A stretch of DNA of 64,000 nt from Leisingera daeponensis (GTDB lineage: Bacteria > Pseudomonadota > Alphaproteobacteria > Rhodobacterales > Rhodobacteraceae): the NCBI RefSeq assembly GCF_019801465.1, contig NZ_JAHVJA010000005.1, positions 182,848 to 246,847 on the forward strand, given 5' to 3'. Below the pieces are notes generated by a model. It searched no databases and had not been told where the DNA came from. It saw only the letters and a program-made list of their open reading frames with translations. Positions 21,543-30,596 of the stretch are shown in pieces. Each line of letters begins with the position of its first letter. The first letter of the stretch is position 1. Both the position numbers and the translations under genes were made by a program.

Positions 21543-22808
21543 TCAGCTGCGGCCTTTCCAGGGCACCAGCCAGTTCTCAGCCTTGCGCATCAGGATGTCG
21601 ATGCCGTAGCCGATGATGCCGATGAGCACGATGCCCATGATCACGATATCGGTCAGCTGGAACTTGGAAGCCGCGATGATCATCATGCCAGCCCCCTTCT
21701 GCGCGGCAACCAGCTCGGCGGCCACAACCGTGCCCCAGCAAACCCCCATGGCCACACGCGCGCCGGTGAAGATCTCCGGCAGCGAGTTCGGCACAATCAC
21801 ATGGCGCATGATCTGCCACTTGGAGGCGCCAAGCGAATAGGCGGCGTGGATTTTCGAGATGTTCACCCCGGAAACCCCTGCCCGTGCCGCAATCGTCATG
21901 ATCCACAGCGCCGCCAGGAACAGCAGGACGATCTTGCCGGTCTCCCAGATTCCGAACCAGATGATTACCAGAGGGATCAGCGCCAGCGGCGGCACCGGTC
22001 GCATGAATTCGACAATCGGGTCGAACCAGCCGCGGAACCAGCCGGATAGACCCATGGCATAGCCCAGCGGGATGCCGACGATGGCACCGGTCACAAAACC
22101 CGCCACAACCCGCAAGAGCGACCAGCCCAGATGCTGCCACAGCGAGAAGTTCTGGTAGCCCTCGCTAGCAATTTCAAAGAACCTGGCAACCACGGTTTCC
22201 GGAGCCGGCAGCCAAATCGGATTCATCTGCATTCCAGCACTGGGTGTGAAGCTGATCGCCCCCTTCCCTGTCAGCGTCACGGTGCCATCGCCGGTGTCCA
22301 CCGCGCCGCCAGCCGCGATCGGCTCGCCGTTGATAGCCACGATCTTTGCACCATCCCGGCGCTTGGCCTCATCATTCTTGTCAAACAGCAGCGTTGTCGA
22401 ACGACCGGCCTGAGCCGCCATGGCATCATTCATCGCAAAGCCGCTTCCGCCGTCGACATCGAACTTCTCCACCTCCTCGCCGAACCCGAAGACCCTTACG
22501 ATGACTTCGGCGTCATCCGTAGCGCCATCGGCGTTTTGCAGCGTGTAAGTAAAGGCGGTCTCCCCGGTGAATGGCCCAGGAACGTGAATCGGAAACAGCT
22601 TAGAACCGGTGAAGGCCGCCCAGATCACAAAAATCACCAGAACCGAAATGATCGAGGCAGCCCGGTCCGGCGTTACTGCGCTTTCATCCCCGAAGGTCAC
22701 GGTTTTCAGGCTGGTGAAATCCTGCCGCGACTGCATCCCCTTGCGGATCAGCTGCACAAGGAAGAAAGCGCCAGCGAACAGCGCAACATAAAACAGAAGC
22801 ACGCTCAT
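21543..22808 (-). CDS. ABC transporter permease, taurine/sulfonate type, with N-terminal insertion
   Basis: The C-terminal ~215 residues are a standard SsuC/TauC-like permease with the EAA-type loop AAYSLGASKWQIMRHVIVPNSLPEI. The N-terminal ~200 residues are extra: one helix (about 1-22), a second (about 46-66), then a hydrophilic, probably periplasmic segment containing TGETAFTYTLQNADGATDD and a Gly/Asp-rich stretch before the usual permease begins. It is the last gene of a three-gene set with ATPase and binding protein and overlaps the ATPase gene by four bases. Taurine or another sulfonate is the likely cargo by family; this is not proven by sequence. Confidence 0.87.
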   Translation of the reverse strand: MSVLLFYVALFAGAFFLVQLIRKGMQSRQDFTSLKTVTFGDESAVTPDRAASIISVLVIFVIWAAFTGSKLFPIHVPGPFTGETAFTYTLQNADGATDDAEVIVRVFGFGEEVEKFDVDGGSGFAMNDAMAAQAGRSTTLLFDKNDEAKRRDGAKIVAINGEPIAAGGAVDTGDGTVTLTGKGAISFTPSAGMQMNPIWLPAPETVVARFFEIASEGYQNFSLWQHLGWSLLRVVAGFVTGAIVGIPLGYAMGLSGWFRGWFDPIVEFMRPVPPLALIPLVIIWFGIWETGKIVLLFLAALWIMTIAARAGVSGVNISKIHAAYSLGASKWQIMRHVIVPNSLPEIFTGARVAMGVCWGTVVAAELVAAQKGAGMMIIAASKFQLTDIVIMGIVLIGIIGYGIDILMRKAENWLVPWKGRS

Positions 22809-23611
22809 GCCACTTGCTCCGTGCGGCCCATGATCTCTTCCTCCATTTCCCAGATCATCGAGAGGATCTCATCGCGGGTCTCGGCAAAACCTTCGGATTT
22901 CTTGACGTCGCGCAGGTCGGCATTCACGCCACGCTCGGCAAAAGGCAGCTGGTATTCGCGGTGGATGCGGCCAGGCCGCGGCGCCATCACGATCAGCCGC
23001 TCGCCCAGCAGAAGCGCCTCCTCCACCGAGTGGGTGATCAGGATGATGGTCTTGCCGGTTTCCTTCCACAGCTTCAGAACCAGGCCTTGCATCTTCTCCC
23101 GGGTCAGCGCGTCCAGCGCACCGAGGGGTTCGTCCATCAGGATGACATCCGGCTCATTCGCCAGGCAGCGCGCCAGTGCCACCCGCTGCTGCATGCCGCC
23201 CGACAGCTCATAAACCGCCTTTTCCTTGAAGTCCTGCAGTCCGACGATTTCCAGCAGATGGTCGGAGATCTTCTCCCGCTCTGCCCTGCCCATGCCCTTC
23301 ATGCGGGGGCCGAATTCCACGTTGTCGCGCACGTTCATCCATTCGAACAGCGCCCCTTTCTGGAACACCATGCCGCGCTCGGCATCCGGTCCGGTCACTA
23401 CATGCCCGTTCAGCTCCACCGCGCCTTCCGTAGGAGCGAGGAAGCCTGCGAGGATATTCAGCAGCGTGGTCTTGCCGCACCCCGACGGCCCCAGCACCGA
23501 CAACAACTCCCCCGCCTGTAAATTCAATGAAACGTCCTTCAGCGCCTGAACCGAACTGCCGTTGGGCAGGTCAAAACGCATGGAGACACTCTTGATGTCC
23601 AGTCCCGACAT
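22805..23611 (-). CDS. ABC transporter ATP-binding protein, taurine/sulfonate type
   Basis: The 268-residue ATPase has Walker A GPSGCGKTT, the signature LSGGMQQRVALARCL, Walker B VILMDEPLGALD and switch His in ITHSVEEAL. The length and the lack of a TOBE domain match TauB/SsuB-like subunits of nitrate/sulfonate/taurine importers. It is between the binding-protein gene and the permease gene, with ATGA overlap to the latter. Confidence 0.92.
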   Translation of the reverse strand: MSGLDIKSVSMRFDLPNGSSVQALKDVSLNLQAGELLSVLGPSGCGKTTLLNILAGFLAPTEGAVELNGHVVTGPDAERGMVFQKGALFEWMNVRDNVEFGPRMKGMGRAEREKISDHLLEIVGLQDFKEKAVYELSGGMQQRVALARCLANEPDVILMDEPLGALDALTREKMQGLVLKLWKETGKTIILITHSVEEALLLGERLIVMAPRPGRIHREYQLPFAERGVNADLRDVKKSEGFAETRDEILSMIWEMEEEIMGRTEQVA

Positions 23612-23663
23612 CTTTTTCCCTTCCTGTTAGGGCCTTGCGCCTTCCGCCCAGCACCCCTGGATG

Positions 23664-23690
23664 CGAACGGCCCGGTAACCGGGCCGTTCG
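23664..23690 (-). terminator. Strong hairpin between sulfonate-type binding protein and ATPase genes
   Basis: CGAACGGCCCGG and CCGGGCCGTTCG form a perfect 12-bp stem with a TAA loop. It stands just after the binding-protein gene and before the ATPase gene on the minus strand. It would favour accumulation of the first gene's mRNA. Confidence 0.6.
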
Positions 23691-23711
23691 GCATGCTCGC
23701 GCCGCTGCGGA

Positions 23712-24707
23712 TCAGTTCTGTACGGCTGCAAGCGGGGCGCTGTTGACAGCCCCGTCGTAGGAGTCCAGCGCCGCCTCGATGCTGCCCGCATTCACAAAGA
23801 TGTCGGCCACGCCTTTCATGAAGGTCTGCGCACCGCCGCCCAGCCATTTCTCCGACAGCTGTTCCTCAACCGAGGGAAAGGAGAAAGTGGCAATGGTTGC
23901 CTCTGCGTCGGCCAGGTCCATGCCGGCGTCCTTGGCAATCACCGGCAGCATCTCGTCCTTGTGATCGCCGGAGTTCCACATGGCATTGGCATCTGCGGTC
24001 ACCTTCAGGAATTTGCTGAGCAGCTCCGCTTCGGCCTCGACAAAGCCGGCAGGCGCGCTGGTCACGTCAAAAACCAGGATACCAAGTTCTTCCTTTTCGG
24101 CACCGGTCAGCAGCACATTGCCATGCTCCACCATCCGCCGCAGCGCGCCGCCCCAGCCGCAGACCATGTCCAAGTTGCCCTGGGCAAAGGCTGCTGCGCC
24201 ATCGGCAGGTGCCATGTCCACGATCTCCATCGACCCGACATCAACCCCGAAATGCGCCATCTGCGAAAGGAAGCCGTAATGCGCGGCAGTGCCGATTGGC
24301 ACACCAACCTTTTTGCCATTGAGCTCGCCGGCATTCTCCTTGTCGATTTCCAGCGCCTCAGCCACAACGCAATTATCGTTGTCGGAATAGCTGACCGCCA
24401 CATCCACGGTCTGAAGGTCCTGCCCCGCAGAAGTCGCAACCACGAAGGGCGGCACGCCCTGGCTGACGGCAATCTGCACGTCGCCCGAGGCCATGGCAGC
24501 AGACATTGCCGTACCGGTGTCAAAAGAGACCCAGTTGATCTTGACGCCCATCTCTTCTTCATAGGTGCCGTTGGCCTTGGCAAACTGGAACGGCATCGGC
24601 CATTCCAGGAAATAGGCCACCGTGATTTCGTCGAGCGCCGACGCCTGTGTTGCTGAGATCGCGGCTGCGGCTGCGCAGGCTGTTGAAAGCAGATACTTTT
24701 TGATCAT
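23712..24707 (-). CDS. Periplasmic binding protein, taurine/sulfonate type
   Basis: A Sec signal peptide (MIKKYLLSTACAAAAAISAT) precedes a mature chain starting LDEITVAYFLEWPMPFQFAK, which resembles TauA-like proteins. The conserved ligand region DIAVSQG-type sequence appears as VQIAVSQGVPPFVVATSAG. ATG at 24707 has GGGAGA upstream; a longer frame to 24785 is not supported. The LysR gene on the other strand begins about 200 bases away, so the intergenic AT-rich region likely holds both promoters. Confidence 0.87.
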   Translation of the reverse strand: MIKKYLLSTACAAAAAISATQASALDEITVAYFLEWPMPFQFAKANGTYEEEMGVKINWVSFDTGTAMSAAMASGDVQIAVSQGVPPFVVATSAGQDLQTVDVAVSYSDNDNCVVAEALEIDKENAGELNGKKVGVPIGTAAHYGFLSQMAHFGVDVGSMEIVDMAPADGAAAFAQGNLDMVCGWGGALRRMVEHGNVLLTGAEKEELGILVFDVTSAPAGFVEAEAELLSKFLKVTADANAMWNSGDHKDEMLPVIAKDAGMDLADAEATIATFSFPSVEEQLSEKWLGGGAQTFMKGVADIFVNAGSIEAALDSYDGAVNSAPLAAVQN

Positions 24708-24913
24708 ATTAATGGTTCTCCCAGTTGTCACGCCGGGCCCGTTCTGCGCGGGCCTTAAGGCATTGATTTTTGCACGGCAAACCATATCCGGGAAGACTTT
24801 TCACAGGAGAATAAAATTACTCTTACAGAGAAAGTAAAACTCAGTTTCGTTTTTTTCGTATGTAATGGCGCAAATCTGCGGATAGCATAAGCATCGGCAC
24901 GGGAGGGCCGCCT

Positions 24914-25885
24914 ATGCAAAAGACGCTGAGTCTGCGCTGGCTGGAAGTGTTCCAGCTGATCTCGAAGTCCGGATCGATACAGAAGGTTTCTGCGGAAACC
25001 GGGCTGTCGATCAGCACTGTTTCCAACCATCTGCGCAGCTTGGAAAGCGCGCTTGGCGTAGATCTGGTGGATCATACCCGGCGCCCGATGGGTTTGACGC
25101 CGGCAGGCGTGGTCTTTGCCCGGTATGTCTATGATGGCCTGATGACGCTCAAGCGCGGCGAGGCGGAAATCCGCTCCGGCAGCTGGCAGCACGCCACCGA
25201 CTTGCGCATGGCGCTGCTCGACGACTTCGACAACGAAGTTGGTCCGGAACTGTTCCAGTTCCTTTCCTCCGCTCTGCCGCGCTGCAGCTTCCGCCATTAC
25301 ACACGCCCCAGCCACGAGATCATCGAAAAACTGCAGGCGCAGAAGCTGGACGCAGGCGTTGCCACCCGCCCGTCCGGTCTGTTGCCCGATCTGATTGAAT
25401 ACCCGCTGATGCGTGATCCGTTCATACTGGTTGTACCCACGGGCTATTCCGGCAGTGTCGAGGAGCTGACCAGGCCTGATGCGCCACTGCCCTTACTGCG
25501 GTACTCTCGCGACCACACCATCGGCAAGCAGATCGAGACCCAGCTGACGCGCCTCAAAATCGCGCTGCCAAACCGGTTTGAGCTGGAGTGCAACCAGTCG
25601 ATCATCGGCCTGGTGTCTGAGGGCAGCGGCTGGACCGTCACCACCGCCGCCAGCTACCACCGCGCCCAGCGTTTCCACGAGAAAGTCAGGGTCGTGCGCT
25701 TTCCTGGCAAGAGCTTTGCCCGCACGGTGTCGCTGTTCACCACCAGTGTCTATCCGGCGGCCACATCCCAACTCATCCATCAGGCTTTGCAAAAATCCCT
25801 GCGCCATCATTTCACCGATCCGATCAGCCGCCGCTTCCCCTGGCTAGGGGAGGAATTCCGGACGCTGCCGTCAGGCGCGGATTGA
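24914..25885 (+). CDS. LysR-family transcriptional regulator
   Basis: The N-terminal winged helix reads LRWLEVFQLISKSGSIQKVS then TGLSISTVSNHLRSLESALG, followed by a two-lobed effector domain (about 90-310). It is divergent from the taurine/sulfonate-type ABC genes and codirectional with the dehydrogenase gene that follows 150 bases later. LysR proteins normally control adjacent genes and respond to a pathway intermediate, so both the transporter and the dehydrogenase are candidate targets (inference). Confidence 0.9.
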   Translation: MQKTLSLRWLEVFQLISKSGSIQKVSAETGLSISTVSNHLRSLESALGVDLVDHTRRPMGLTPAGVVFARYVYDGLMTLKRGEAEIRSGSWQHATDLRMALLDDFDNEVGPELFQFLSSALPRCSFRHYTRPSHEIIEKLQAQKLDAGVATRPSGLLPDLIEYPLMRDPFILVVPTGYSGSVEELTRPDAPLPLLRYSRDHTIGKQIETQLTRLKIALPNRFELECNQSIIGLVSEGSGWTVTTAASYHRAQRFHEKVRVVRFPGKSFARTVSLFTTSVYPAATSQLIHQALQKSLRHHFTDPISRRFPWLGEEFRTLPSGAD

Positions 25886-26034
25886 GCTGGCTGGGCAATT
25901 CGAAACAAACATCCGTGTTTTTCGAAACCTGTGAACCCCGGCTTGACCGTTCGGCCCGGGAACCGCTGACTTAGGCGCAACCCGCACCCAGTGCTCCCCT
26001 GCATACCCCGCGGCACTTCGAGGAACTTGAAACC

Positions 26035-27312
26035 ATGGCAATCAGCTACCTGAAACAGGCGCAGCCGCGCCCTGCCTCCGAAAACAGCGACATCCGCGAC
26101 ACCGTCGCTGTGATGCTCGCGAATATTCAGCGCGAAGGCGAAGACGCAGCCCGGCGGTATGCTGAAAAGCTTGACGGCTGGAACGGCCCTATCGTGGTGA
26201 CAGAGGCCCAGCGCCGCGCCGCCTGCAACCGGGTTCCCGGCCAGCTCAAAGAGGACATCCGGTTCGCCCATGCCAATATCCGCCGCTTTGCCGAGGCACA
26301 GAAAGCCACCTTGGGCGAATGCGAAGTCGAGGTGATCCCCGGCCTGATCGCGGGCCAGAAGCAGATCCCGGTCTCCAGCGCCGGCTGCTATGTGCCGGGC
26401 GGCCGCTACAGCCATATCGCCAGCGCACTGATGACGATCACCACCGCCAAGGTGGCCGGGGTGCCGCACATTACCGCGGTCTCGCCGCCGCGCCCCGGCA
26501 GCGGCATCCCTGACGCCATAATTTACGCCATGGACCTTTGCGGCGCTGACCTGATCCTGAACCTGGGCGGAGTACAGGGCATTGCCGCAATGGCCCATGG
26601 CCTGTTCGGCGCCGAAGCCGCCGACATCCTTGTTGGCCCCGGAAACTCCTACGTGGCGGAAGCCAAGCGGATGCTGTTCGGCGCGGTCGGCATCGACATG
26701 TTTGCTGGCCCTACGGATTCCCTGGTGATCGCCGATCACACCGCCGATGCGGAAACCGTCGCCTGGGATCTGGTCAGCCAGGCCGAACACGGCGCGGACA
26801 GCCCAGTCTGGCTGGTCACCACCAGCCAGGCGCTGGCCAAGGCGGTTTTGGACTGCGCACAAACGTTTATTGATCAGCTGCCGGAACCCAACCTTTCCGC
26901 CGCCCACCGCGCCTGGAGCGAACGCGCCGAGGTTATCCTCTGCGACACCCGGGAAGAGGCCGCGCAAGTGGCCGACCGTTATGCGCCCGAACACCTGCAG
27001 GTGCAGGCGGAGGATCTCGAGTGGTGGCTGGGCCGCCTTACCGCCTATGGCTCGCTGTTTCTGGGCAAGGAGACCACGGTCTCCTTCGGCGACAAGACCT
27101 CCGGCCCCAACCATGTACTGCCGACCAGCGGCGCCGCACGCTATACCGGCGGCCTGTCGGTGCACAAGTTCACCAAGACCGTCACCTGGCAGCGCTGCAA
27201 TGCCGCCGCTTCGCACGAACTGGCCCAACGCACCGCGCGCATCAGCCGGATGGAGGGGATGGAAGGCCATGCCATCGCCGCCGAAAGGCGGCTGCAGACC
27301 GAATCCGCTTAA
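26035..27312 (+). CDS. Histidinol dehydrogenase family protein, possibly sulfopropanediol dehydrogenase (HpsN-like)
   Basis: The 425-residue protein belongs to the zinc-dependent HisD superfamily: PVSSAGCYVPGGRYSHIASA, ADILVGPGNSYVAEAKR, YAPEHLQVQ and SGPNHVLPTSGAARYTGGLS are visible. The ending GGLSVHKFTKTVTWQR differs from biosynthetic HisD and recalls HpsN, which oxidises 2,3-dihydroxypropane-1-sulfonate to sulfolactate. No other his gene is nearby, which argues against histidine synthesis. The sulfonate-type transporter and LysR next to it fit the HpsN idea, but sulfolactate-degrading genes (suyAB, cuyA) are not in this window. Family is certain, substrate is not. Confidence 0.85.
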   Translation: MAISYLKQAQPRPASENSDIRDTVAVMLANIQREGEDAARRYAEKLDGWNGPIVVTEAQRRAACNRVPGQLKEDIRFAHANIRRFAEAQKATLGECEVEVIPGLIAGQKQIPVSSAGCYVPGGRYSHIASALMTITTAKVAGVPHITAVSPPRPGSGIPDAIIYAMDLCGADLILNLGGVQGIAAMAHGLFGAEAADILVGPGNSYVAEAKRMLFGAVGIDMFAGPTDSLVIADHTADAETVAWDLVSQAEHGADSPVWLVTTSQALAKAVLDCAQTFIDQLPEPNLSAAHRAWSERAEVILCDTREEAAQVADRYAPEHLQVQAEDLEWWLGRLTAYGSLFLGKETTVSFGDKTSGPNHVLPTSGAARYTGGLSVHKFTKTVTWQRCNAAASHELAQRTARISRMEGMEGHAIAAERRLQTESA

Positions 27313-27387
27313 CACGCTCCGGGTCTGAAGTAGGACGCCCGGCCCTTCCGGTCCGGGTGTTTTTCCTTGCCTGGTCGGCTGATCGGT

Positions 27388-28149
27388 TCACCCCCGCTCC
27401 AGCCGCCGGAACACCAGGGCGATCACCCCGGCGATAGCCATGTAGACCAATGCCAGCAACAAGAGCGGCTCATAGACAATAAATGTGTCGGCCCGCACCC
27501 GTGAGGACACGGCATAGATTTCCACCACTGTGATCGTCGCCACCAGCGGTGTTGCCTTCAGCTGCAGGATGGTCTCGCCGCCCAAGGTCGGCAGCACATT
27601 GCGCACTGCCTGCGGCAGCCAGATCCGGCGGAACATGGTGAAGCGCGGCATGCCAAAGGATTTCGCCGCCTCCAGCTGCCCCTTGGCCACACCAGAAAAC
27701 GCGCCCCGCATCACCTCGCCCTCGTACCCCGCGTAGGACAGTGTCAGTGCCAGCACTGCATAAGGCCAGGCCTGCCTGAGATAGGGCCACAACTCGGACG
27801 AGCGGATCCAGGGAAATTGCGGAAACAGCGACCCCAGCCCGTAGTAGAGCAGCCAGATCTGCAACAGCAATGGCGTGCCGCGGATGATGGTGCAGAAGGT
27901 GCGCGCGGGGATCGACAGATACCATGGCCCGACGGCCTGCGCCAACCCCAGCGGCACCGCCAGCAGGAAGCCCAGAAAGGTTGAAACCGCCAGGATCCAG
28001 ATCGTCGCCCACAGCCCCTCCAGCGCCAGCGGCGCATATTGCGGGATCCAGTCCCAGCGCAGAGACACCGCGCACCAGATCACAAGCGCTGCAAAGACCA
28101 GCATCATTGCGATGCGGTGAGGCTGCATCAGCTCCTTCAGACCGGTCAT
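27388..28149 (-). CDS. Polar amino acid ABC transporter permease (ArtM/HisM-like)
   Basis: A 253-residue permease of the histidine/arginine/glutamine type with the motif EAAKSFGMPRFTMFRRIWLPQAVR. It overlaps the preceding permease gene by four bases and ends a four-gene minus-strand operon (ATPase, binding protein, two permeases). The neighbouring arginine and methylarginine enzymes suggest a guanidino amino acid as cargo (inference). Confidence 0.9.
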   Translation of the reverse strand: MTGLKELMQPHRIAMMLVFAALVIWCAVSLRWDWIPQYAPLALEGLWATIWILAVSTFLGFLLAVPLGLAQAVGPWYLSIPARTFCTIIRGTPLLLQIWLLYYGLGSLFPQFPWIRSSELWPYLRQAWPYAVLALTLSYAGYEGEVMRGAFSGVAKGQLEAAKSFGMPRFTMFRRIWLPQAVRNVLPTLGGETILQLKATPLVATITVVEIYAVSSRVRADTFIVYEPLLLLALVYMAIAGVIALVFRRLERG

Positions 28150-28892
28150 GACGTGCCCCCCTTAAGCGACGGCTGGCCGCGCCGTGCCCATTTCTCCACC
28201 CGGGCAAAGACTGCGCCGGAGCACAGCGTCACCATCAGATAGAGGAAGCCTGCTGCCAGGAAGAAGGTGAAATAGGCCCGCGTGCTGCTCGCCGCCTGCC
28301 GGGTCTCCAGCGTCAGTTCATTGAAGCCGACCACCGCAAGCAGCGCGGTGTCCTTGGTGGCGATCAGCCACAGGTTCGCCAGTCCCGGCACCGCAAAGCT
28401 CATCATCGCCGGGATCGTCACCCGCCGCATAATCATAAGACCCGGCATGCCGTAGGATTTCGCGGCCTCGATCTGGCCCGCCGGCACCGCATTGATGGCG
28501 CCGCGCAGCACTTCGGTGGCATAGGCCCCCTGCACCACGCCCAGGACCCAGATGCCGGCCGCAACGCCGTTGATCTCGACCCGGCCGCCGCCCAGCCCCT
28601 CGGAAACCTTGTTGATGATATCGCTGCCCACGTAATAGAGGATCAGGATCAGCACCAGCTCCGGCACCGCCCGGATCACCGTGGTGTAGATGGCGAGAAG
28701 GTCGCGTGTGACCTTCCCGCCGTAGAGTTTGCCATAGGCCCCGAACAGCCCGATCACCAGCCCCAGCCCGAAGGCGCCGAAGGCGATCTGCAGGGAGTTT
28801 GCAAGCCCGCGCAGTAGGTTCCCCCCCCAGCCCGAAAGCGACAGCAGTTCCGCGCTGGCGCCGAGGCCCAGAAATTCGAACAGTCCGGTCAC
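28146..28892 (-). CDS. Polar amino acid ABC transporter permease (ArtQ/HisQ-like)
   Basis: A 248-residue permease with GAYATEVLRGAINAVPAGQI and the EAA loop EAAKSYGMPGLMIMRRVTIPAM. It begins 10 bases after the binding-protein gene. It would pair with the second permease to form the membrane channel. Confidence 0.9.
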   Translation of the reverse strand: MTGLFEFLGLGASAELLSLSGWGGNLLRGLANSLQIAFGAFGLGLVIGLFGAYGKLYGGKVTRDLLAIYTTVIRAVPELVLILILYYVGSDIINKVSEGLGGGRVEINGVAAGIWVLGVVQGAYATEVLRGAINAVPAGQIEAAKSYGMPGLMIMRRVTIPAMMSFAVPGLANLWLIATKDTALLAVVGFNELTLETRQAASSTRAYFTFFLAAGFLYLMVTLCSGAVFARVEKWARRGQPSLKGGTS

Positions 28893-28901
28893 GTCAGCGC
28901 C

Positions 28902-29666
28902 TTAGTAGATGCTGGTTGTGAAATATTTGGCAGTGATCTTCTCATGAGTGCCGTCGGCAAGGATTGCCGCGATGCCCTTGTTCAGCGCCTCGCGCAGGGC
29001 ATCGTCGCCCTTGCGGACCCCGGCACCGACGCCGCGGCCCAGGATTGCCGGATCATCTGCCACCGCGCCCTTGATCTCGCAGCAGCCGCCAGTATCGGAG
29101 TTCACAAAGTCGGCCATTGCGATGCTGTCCGCCTGCGTCGCGTCGATACGGCCAGCGAACAGGTCCTGGTTGGCCTCATCCTGGGTCTGATAGACCTTCA
29201 GCTCGGTATCCTTGAAGTATTCCTGCGCATAGGCCTGGTGGATGGTCGAGGCCTGAATGCCGACGATCTTGCCCGCCAGCGATTCCGGTGTCGCCTCGAT
29301 GTCCATCGACTTGTCCGCCACAATCACCGCGGGGGTGTTGTAGTAAGGGTCAGAGAAGTCGATGGTCTTCAGCCGCTCCTCGGTAATCGACATCGAAGCC
29401 ATGATGGCGTCGATCTGTTGGCCGGTCAGGGAGGGAATGATGCCGTCCCAGGCCACCGGGGTGATCACGCAATCCAGCTCCGCGGCCGCGCAGACCGCGT
29501 TGATCACTTCGACTTCCCAGCCGACCCAGTTGCCGGCGCTGTCGAGCGAGGCAAACGGCGGATAGGGCTCAGCGGCGATGCCGATCTTCACCTGTTCCGC
29601 GGCTGCGGCACCGGCGGACAGGGCGGCAGCTGCAGTGGCAGCGGCAAGCAATGCTCTCAGTTTCAT
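28902..29666 (-). CDS. Periplasmic amino acid-binding protein (ArtJ/HisJ-like)
   Basis: A Sec signal peptide (MKLRALLAAATAAAALSAGA) is followed by the usual start of this family, KIGIAAEPYPPFASLDSAGNWVG, with GWEVEVINAVC. The segments DGIIPSLTGQQIDAIMASM and TEERLKTIDFSDPYY are typical of binding proteins for basic and polar amino acids. Two adjacent cysteines (GGCCEIKG) may form a disulfide with another. TGGGAGAATAAG precedes the start. Confidence 0.9.
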   Translation of the reverse strand: MKLRALLAAATAAAALSAGAAAAEQVKIGIAAEPYPPFASLDSAGNWVGWEVEVINAVCAAAELDCVITPVAWDGIIPSLTGQQIDAIMASMSITEERLKTIDFSDPYYNTPAVIVADKSMDIEATPESLAGKIVGIQASTIHQAYAQEYFKDTELKVYQTQDEANQDLFAGRIDATQADSIAMADFVNSDTGGCCEIKGAVADDPAILGRGVGAGVRKGDDALREALNKGIAAILADGTHEKITAKYFTTSIY

Positions 29667-29702
29667 CTTATTCTCCCAGTTGGTTTTTTTGGTGGTAGTG
29701 GA

Positions 29703-30500
29703 TCAGGCGACAGAGCTCAGGAATTGCTTCAGCCGGTCTGATTGCGGATTGCCAAAGACCTCGGCAGGCGGCCCCTGCTCTTCGATGCGGCCCTGGTAAA
29801 GATAGACAACGTGGTTTGCGACCTCGCGCGCGAATTTCATCTCGTGGGTGACCAGCAGCATGGTGCGCCCCTCGGCCGCTAGGTCACGGATCACCGTCAG
29901 CACCTCGCCCACCAGTTCCGGGTCCAGCGCCGAGGTCGGCTCGTCGAACAGCATCGCCGACGGGTCCACCGCCAGCGCCCGCGCAATCGCCGCGCGCTGC
30001 TGCTGGCCGCCGGACAGATAGGCTGGGTAAGTCTCTTCTTTGCCGCCCAGCCCGACCCGCTCAAGCAGCTGACGGGCACGCGCAACGGCATCGGACTTGG
30101 GCACCTTCAGCACATGCACCGGCACCTCGATCACGTTTTCAAGCAAGGTGCGGTGGGTCCACAGGTTGAACTGCTGAAACACCATTGCCAGCTTTGTGCG
30201 GATGCGTTCGATCTGTTTCTGGTTGGCCGGGCTTCCATCCCCCCGCATCGCTACCTCCTCGCCGCCGATCACGATCCGGCCGGAGCTTGGCGTCTCCAGA
30301 AAGTTGATGCAGCGCAGCATGGTGGACTTGCCGGAACCGGAGCCGCCGATGATTGCCACCACATCGCCCTGACGGGCAGTCAGCGACACCCCTTTGAGCA
30401 CTTCCAGATTGCCGAACGACTTGTGCAGATCCTCCACCCGGATCGCCTCCCGGCGCGCGTCTGCTTCCGGAACCGATGCGGCTGCTGTGGCTGTGTCCAT
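29703..30500 (-). CDS. Polar amino acid ABC transporter ATP-binding protein (ArtP/HisP-like)
   Basis: The 265-residue ATPase shows Walker A GGSGSGKST, Q-loop MVFQQFNLWTH, signature LSGGQQQRAAIARAL, Walker B AMLFDEPTSALDPE and switch His VTHEM. FNLWTH is characteristic of HisP/AotP-like ATPases for basic amino acids. The ATG at 30500 gives the family length; the frame stays open far upstream across the TetR gene, but that part is antisense and not real. First gene of the operon, divergent from TetR. Confidence 0.92.
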   Translation of the reverse strand: MDTATAAASVPEADARREAIRVEDLHKSFGNLEVLKGVSLTARQGDVVAIIGGSGSGKSTMLRCINFLETPSSGRIVIGGEEVAMRGDGSPANQKQIERIRTKLAMVFQQFNLWTHRTLLENVIEVPVHVLKVPKSDAVARARQLLERVGLGGKEETYPAYLSGGQQQRAAIARALAVDPSAMLFDEPTSALDPELVGEVLTVIRDLAAEGRTMLLVTHEMKFAREVANHVVYLYQGRIEEQGPPAEVFGNPQSDRLKQFLSSVA

Positions 30501-30550
30501 TATTGCGTCTTCCCGAATTTTCCGATTGCAGTAAGCCGCGACTCGCGTAA

Positions 30551-30567
30551 TTATGCAAGTGTATAAT
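30551..30567 (+). promoter_or_regulatory. Candidate TetR operator overlapping a -10 box
   Basis: TTATGCA-AG-TGTATAA is an inverted repeat with one mismatch per arm, at 30551-30566. It overlaps a perfect TATAAT at 30562-30567, placed about 30 bases before the TetR start. A repressor bound here would block its own gene and the operon behind it, and possibly the divergent transporter. No good -35 box was seen. Confidence 0.5.
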
Positions 30568-30596
30568 TTCCCCGTCAGGCAAAAACAGGAGCTGAG

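Noticed and set aside
26035..27312. Biosynthetic histidinol dehydrogenase (hisD)
   Set aside because: No other histidine genes are near and the C-terminal segment differs from HisD; a sulfonate or other alcohol dehydrogenase of the same family is more likely.
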